Source: an uncultured Bacteroidales bacterium
Lineage (GTDB): Bacteria; Bacteroidota; Bacteroidia; Bacteroidales; P3
Assembly: GCA_947175635.1 (NCBI GenBank)
Contig: CAMWNM010000006.1
Span: forward strand, 1 to 64,000
Length of the DNA stretch: 64,000 nucleotides
Direction of reading: 5' to 3'
The notes under the pieces are model-generated. The model made no database searches and was not told where the DNA came from. It saw only the letters and a program-made list of their open reading frames with translations. Shown here one piece after another: positions 60,547 to 64,000 of this stretch. Numbering within the stretch: position 1 is the stretch's first letter; every line of letters begins with the position of its first letter. A program made the position numbers and the translations under genes.

Positions 60547-62340
60547 ATGAATAAAATATGGGTTACCAAGCAAGTAAACGAGACCATACCTGACAGCCTC
60601 CACCCCAATCCGCATATCGCCAAGCTCCTCCGGCAACGGGGCGTCAGAACCCCTGAGGAAGCCGAGCGGTTCTTCCATCCTTCTTTGGATCATCTCTATG
60701 ATCCTTTCATGATGAAAGACATGGATAAGGCGGTGGAAAGGATTAAACGCGCCGTGGCCGACAAAGAGAAAATCTGCGTATACGGCGACTACGATGTGGA
60801 CGGCATCACGGCCGTTGCTTTGGTTTACAGTTTCTTGGAAAAAATAATGCAAGACCCCGAAGATCTCGGGTTCTTTGTTCCCGACCGCTATCTGGACGGT
60901 TACGGGCTTTCCAAACGGGGCATCGACTATGCCTACGAAAATCAGGTCTCGCTCATGATCGTGCTCGACTGCGGCATCAAAGCCAACAAAGAGGTGCTTT
61001 ATGCCAAAGAAAAAGGCATCGATGTGATTGTGTGCGACCACCACTTGGCTGAAGGAGAGATTCCTCAAGCCTATGCCGTGCTCGACCCCAAACGGGAAGA
61101 CTGCGCCTACCCCTGCAAGGAACTTTCCGGTTGCGGCGTAGGTTTTAAACTGGTGTGCGCCTATTGCCTTCAAAACGGTATGAGCTTGCGCCAATACGCC
61201 TACCCGCTGCTGGATCTGACGGCGATGAGCATTGCTTCCGACATCGTGCCCATTCTGGGAGAAAACCGCGTGCTTTCCTACTACGGATTGATTTTGCTGA
61301 ACACCATGCCCCGGCCGGGCGTAAAGATGTTGCTCCAATACGCCAACATACACCCTTACAATCCGCTCAAAAACCGTCACCGCCCCGCTCCGATGGCCAA
61401 AGGTTGCCAGAAACCGCGTTTCTTCGACAGGGAAATAACCAACAACGACCTTGTGTTCTCTCTCGGACCGAGGCTGAACGCCGCCGGACGCGTACAAGAC
61501 GGAAAGAACGCCGTACGCCTGTTGCTTTGCAAGGATTTCGCCTCCGCCGAAGAAATGGCCAGGCTCATCAACGAAAACAACGCCACCCGCAAAGACCTTG
61601 ACCATCAGGCCACAGAAGAGGCGCTCGAACTTATAAAAGATCATCCCGAGGCGGCTTCCACCATCGTGTTCAGGGATTCATGGAACCAAGGCATCATCGG
61701 TATCGTGGCTTCAAGGTTGATCGAAACCTATTACCGCCCCACCATCGTGTTCACCACCACGGCCAACGGCGATAAAAACATGTTGGTGGGCTCTGCCCGC
61801 TCGGTGAAGAATTTCAATATCTACGACGCCATTTCCGCCTGCGGCGACTTGCTGGAACATTACGGCGGACACAAATATGCGGCCGGACTTACCATCAAAC
61901 TCGAAAATCTCGAGAAATTCAAGGCCGCGTTTGAGAAAACGGTACGGGAATCGTTCAACAGCGAGGAATCCCAGCAGGAAATAGAGATAGACGAAGAATT
62001 ATTGTTCGAGGACATTACGGCCGAACTGGTGGCCACCCTCAAGGAATTCGCGCCTTTCGGCCCGCTCAATCCGAATCCCCTTTTCATGAGTACGCATATC
62101 AAGGACGCGGGCGACACCAAGCACGTAGGCAGCGGAAAGAAACATCTCAAGCTGTCGCTTTTCCAAACCAAATCGCGCTCCTACTCCATCAACGGCATCG
62201 CCTTTCAACAAGGGGAGGCTTTGGCGGAAATAAAAAAGGGAAGGTCTTTCGACATCTGCTACCATCTGGAAGAAAACACTTTCAACGGCAACACAGCCAT
62301 CCAACTGAACGTGAAAGACATCCATTTCCCCGATAAGTAA
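60547..62340 (+). CDS. recJ: single-stranded-DNA-specific exonuclease RecJ
   Basis: 597 residues. DHH/DHHA1 family: motif I YGDYDVDGITAVAL, motif II IVLDCGIKA, motif III VCDHHLAEGE (DHH) and motif IV region SGCGVGFKL. The DHHA1 half includes NQGIIGIVASRL and the GGHKYAAG end motif (EHYGGHKYAAGLTI). An OB-fold follows (about 470-597). It degrades ssDNA 5' to 3' in recombination and repair. Single gene from its own consensus promoter. Confidence 0.96.
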   Translation: MNKIWVTKQVNETIPDSLHPNPHIAKLLRQRGVRTPEEAERFFHPSLDHLYDPFMMKDMDKAVERIKRAVADKEKICVYGDYDVDGITAVALVYSFLEKIMQDPEDLGFFVPDRYLDGYGLSKRGIDYAYENQVSLMIVLDCGIKANKEVLYAKEKGIDVIVCDHHLAEGEIPQAYAVLDPKREDCAYPCKELSGCGVGFKLVCAYCLQNGMSLRQYAYPLLDLTAMSIASDIVPILGENRVLSYYGLILLNTMPRPGVKMLLQYANIHPYNPLKNRHRPAPMAKGCQKPRFFDREITNNDLVFSLGPRLNAAGRVQDGKNAVRLLLCKDFASAEEMARLINENNATRKDLDHQATEEALELIKDHPEAASTIVFRDSWNQGIIGIVASRLIETYYRPTIVFTTTANGDKNMLVGSARSVKNFNIYDAISACGDLLEHYGGHKYAAGLTIKLENLEKFKAAFEKTVRESFNSEESQQEIEIDEELLFEDITAELVATLKEFAPFGPLNPNPLFMSTHIKDAGDTKHVGSGKKHLKLSLFQTKSRSYSINGIAFQQGEALAEIKKGRSFDICYHLEENTFNGNTAIQLNVKDIHFPDK

Positions 62341-62384
62341 ACCCTTGTTCCTGCAACCCGCGCAATACGGAACATAGCCTCGGA

Positions 62385-64000
62385 TCACTGAAGCCGGGCG
62401 GCGATCTGCATACACTGCCGGGCGGCATCTGTCTCTCCGGCGGCCTGGTAAATCTGCGCCATCATTTGGTAAGCCTGTGCATTGGGTTGCTTTTCTACAA
62501 GCGCTTGCAATTCGTTTAATGCCAGTTGGAGATTGTTCATCCTCAGATAGCTATGGGCTGCGTACCAGTGGCCGGAAATGTCATCGGGCGCAGCTTTTTT
62601 AAGAAGGCCTGCCGCGGCCAAGGCTCCCTGATAATCATTTTTAACCAAAAGGACGTTGGCCAAAAGGGAAAGGGCCGCAGTGTTGGAGGGCACATTCCGC
62701 ACCCAGAAAGAAGCCAGTATCAAGGCACTGTCGGCATTACCCTGCCGGAGATAGATCTCAGTCAAGTTCTCAATGGCCTGCTCGTTGTAGGGATTGTATT
62801 CCAACGCACGGCGGAAAAACATCTTGGCCGAATCGGTACGGCCTTGCTTCATGGCCTGATAGCCGTAGAAATCATGCTTGTCGGTTCTTTCCAGAACCAC
62901 ACAGATCGGAACGCCGTCCACTTCCTCCACATGAACGGTGTTCAAGGGCGGAAAACAGGCTTTGTTGGTGATCCAGTCGGGATTCATGCCCGTGATGGTG
63001 AACACGGCATAATCCCAATCATTGTTGCCCATCTGATGGATGCGTGAAAACACGGGCTGAAAGTGCGCCGTATCCTTGAGATAATTGGCTACAGAAGAAA
63101 TATGCCAGGTGGCCACCCTGTATTTTCGGCCTTCCGGGAGTTTGGAAAGGTCGGCATGCGCCATCACCCATTCGGTGGCCTTGCGCGTGGAATGGTAGTA
63201 GTAGTCCATTTCGTAGCGGCCGTAAGCTTTTTTGATACCGCCCGAAAGTTCGTTGAAATAAACGTATTGGTAGGGATGGTTGGCAAAGATATGGCGGGCT
63301 GGACCGATTAAAAGCACCAGGGGAAGGGCCACACCCAAGCCCCAGCGGAGAAGGGGGTGGGTGAATTTTTCAAAGAGCGAGTGAAAACCCAAACCGGCCA
63401 TCGCCACCAAGGTGGGATAAACGAACATCGAATGCCGCCAGCCGCCGTAAACGTTGGCCTTGGTATAGATAATCCAGAAAATGGGAAAAACGAAACAAAA
63501 AAGCAGGAAAGCGGTAAAAAAGCGGCGATCCTTGCCCCAGCCCGTAAACAGATATACCAAAGCCCCTGTCATCACGGCCACGGGAACGGTCATAAAGATA
63601 AACTTGGGCGTGTAGTACCACGGCAGGGCGCTGCTCCACTGCATACGTCCCTCGAACACCTGACGGATGCTTATGGCAAAAGCATTCATGGAAGAAAGCG
63701 ATCCGAAAACATGGTTCACCGGCGCGCGCATGGCGTAGGGCCAAAGCAGAACGCACAGCAGATATCCGCCCAAGGAAACGGCCAGACCGTACTTTACAAG
63801 ACGACCGAATCCCTGCCCTTTGGTAAGGCCGTCCAAACCGCCCCTACGGGCCAGCATGAAATACCGCAGAAGACCGAAAAGGCCGAAGTAAGCAATCAGT
63901 ATCAGACCACCCACACGCACGGCCATGGCCAAACCGATACTCACGGCCAGCATCGCCATCGTGGAAATCTTTACCTTGGGGAAGTCCTGCAGGAAAACGG
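62385..64000 (-). CDS. membrane glycosyltransferase-like protein with C-terminal TPRs (5' part beyond the window)
   Basis: Incomplete: the frame stays open to the window edge, so the true start lies past 64000; the first ATG visible (63959) is internal, within a membrane segment. The visible part has at least seven hydrophobic segments (AVRVGGLILIAYF resembles the GT39/ArnT R-x-GG motif), a soluble domain (WHISSVANYLK, NNDWDYAVFTITG), then about four TPRs (from about AMKQGRTDSAKMFFRRALEYNP). It may be a polyprenyl-phosphate-sugar-dependent glycosyltransferase, but the catalytic N-terminal acidic residues are outside the window. Confidence 0.78.
   Translation of the reverse strand, partial: VFLQDFPKVKISTMAMLAVSIGLAMAVRVGGLILIAYFGLFGLLRYFMLARRGGLDGLTKGQGFGRLVKYGLAVSLGGYLLCVLLWPYAMRAPVNHVFGSLSSMNAFAISIRQVFEGRMQWSSALPWYYTPKFIFMTVPVAVMTGALVYLFTGWGKDRRFFTAFLLFCFVFPIFWIIYTKANVYGGWRHSMFVYPTLVAMAGLGFHSLFEKFTHPLLRWGLGVALPLVLLIGPARHIFANHPYQYVYFNELSGGIKKAYGRYEMDYYYHSTRKATEWVMAHADLSKLPEGRKYRVATWHISSVANYLKDTAHFQPVFSRIHQMGNNDWDYAVFTITGMNPDWITNKACFPPLNTVHVEEVDGVPICVVLERTDKHDFYGYQAMKQGRTDSAKMFFRRALEYNPYNEQAIENLTEIYLRQGNADSALILASFWVRNVPSNTAALSLLANVLLVKNDYQGALAAAGLLKKAAPDDISGHWYAAHSYLRMNNLQLALNELQALVEKQPNAQAYQMMAQIYQAAGETDAARQCMQIAARLQ

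Overview
The window is a dense chromosomal segment (about 50 protein genes and three tRNAs, with almost no intergenic gap over 250 bases) from a member of the phylum Bacteroidota, most likely an asaccharolytic, amino-acid-fermenting Bacteroidales lineage. The reasons are: repeated type IX secretion (T9SS) C-terminal sorting domains together with a PorQ gene; Bacteroidota-specific genes (DUF4270, DUF6029, dipeptidyl-peptidase 11, Omp28-like lipoproteins, FeoAB fusion); a lysine fermentation cluster like those of Porphyromonas and Fusobacterium; and recurrent promoters of the Bacteroidota form TTTG-N18-20-TAnnTTTG with no strong Shine-Dalgarno signals. I cannot name a species from the sequence.

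Layout. 0.1-5.9 kb: three co-directional T9SS cargo genes (two secreted CxxC proteins and a subtilisin), closed by a strong terminator. 5.9-9.1 kb: a membrane-bound TPR/HTH regulator and an rlmI-type rRNA methyltransferase, separated by a small palindromic repeat that recurs at 53.3 kb. 9.1-14.9 kb: lysine fermentation genes kamB-kamC-kamD-kamE-atoA (the B12/PLP-dependent lysine 5,6-aminomutase, its presumed reactivating ATPases and one CoA-transferase subunit). 14.9-15.1 kb: an 81-bp palindromic tandem repeat that carries the kamB promoter. 15.1-20.3 kb: MATE exporter, copper-type P-ATPase, Der GTPase and initiator tRNA. 20.4-25.1 kb: a minus-strand run of RIC-like di-iron repair protein, LuxR-type regulator with a degenerate receiver, HAD phosphatase, split ThrE-type exporter, thiL and hslR. 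25.2-27.2 kb: a Nif3-like protein and a zinc-ribbon coiled-coil protein. 27.3-36.7 kb: a minus-strand run lpxK, purine nucleoside phosphorylase, trmH, a very divergent PPDK-like protein, porQ, dpp11 and a glycosyltransferase. 36.8-40.6 kb: a TPR-like protein, secG, an aminotransferase and a dicarboxylate/amino-acid symporter. 40.6-48.2 kb: WbqC, an FG-GAP T9SS protein, tRNA-Thr and tRNA-Pro, then tlpA-DUF6029-omp28-T9SS protein. 48.3-56 kb: a degenerate RlmL-like methyltransferase, thioesterase, kbl, outer-membrane protein, Xaa-Pro aminopeptidase and feoAB. 56.1-62.3 kb: the glgA-DUF4270-glmS operon divergent from recJ. From 62.4 kb a membrane glycosyltransferase-like TPR protein runs off the end.

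Functionally the segment fits a peptide-fermenting anaerobe: secreted T9SS proteases and periplasmic DPP11/aminopeptidase P supply peptides and amino acids; the kam genes, kbl, the aminotransferase and the symporter use them; RIC and FeoAB handle iron and nitrosative stress. The observations I consider most worth following up are the PPDK-like protein that keeps the ATP-grasp and phosphohistidine parts but has no recognisable PEP/pyruvate barrel; two families of small palindromic repeats that carry promoter elements; a promoter built inside a terminator hairpin; several apparently leaderless genes; and an RlmL homologue with a lost catalytic motif.
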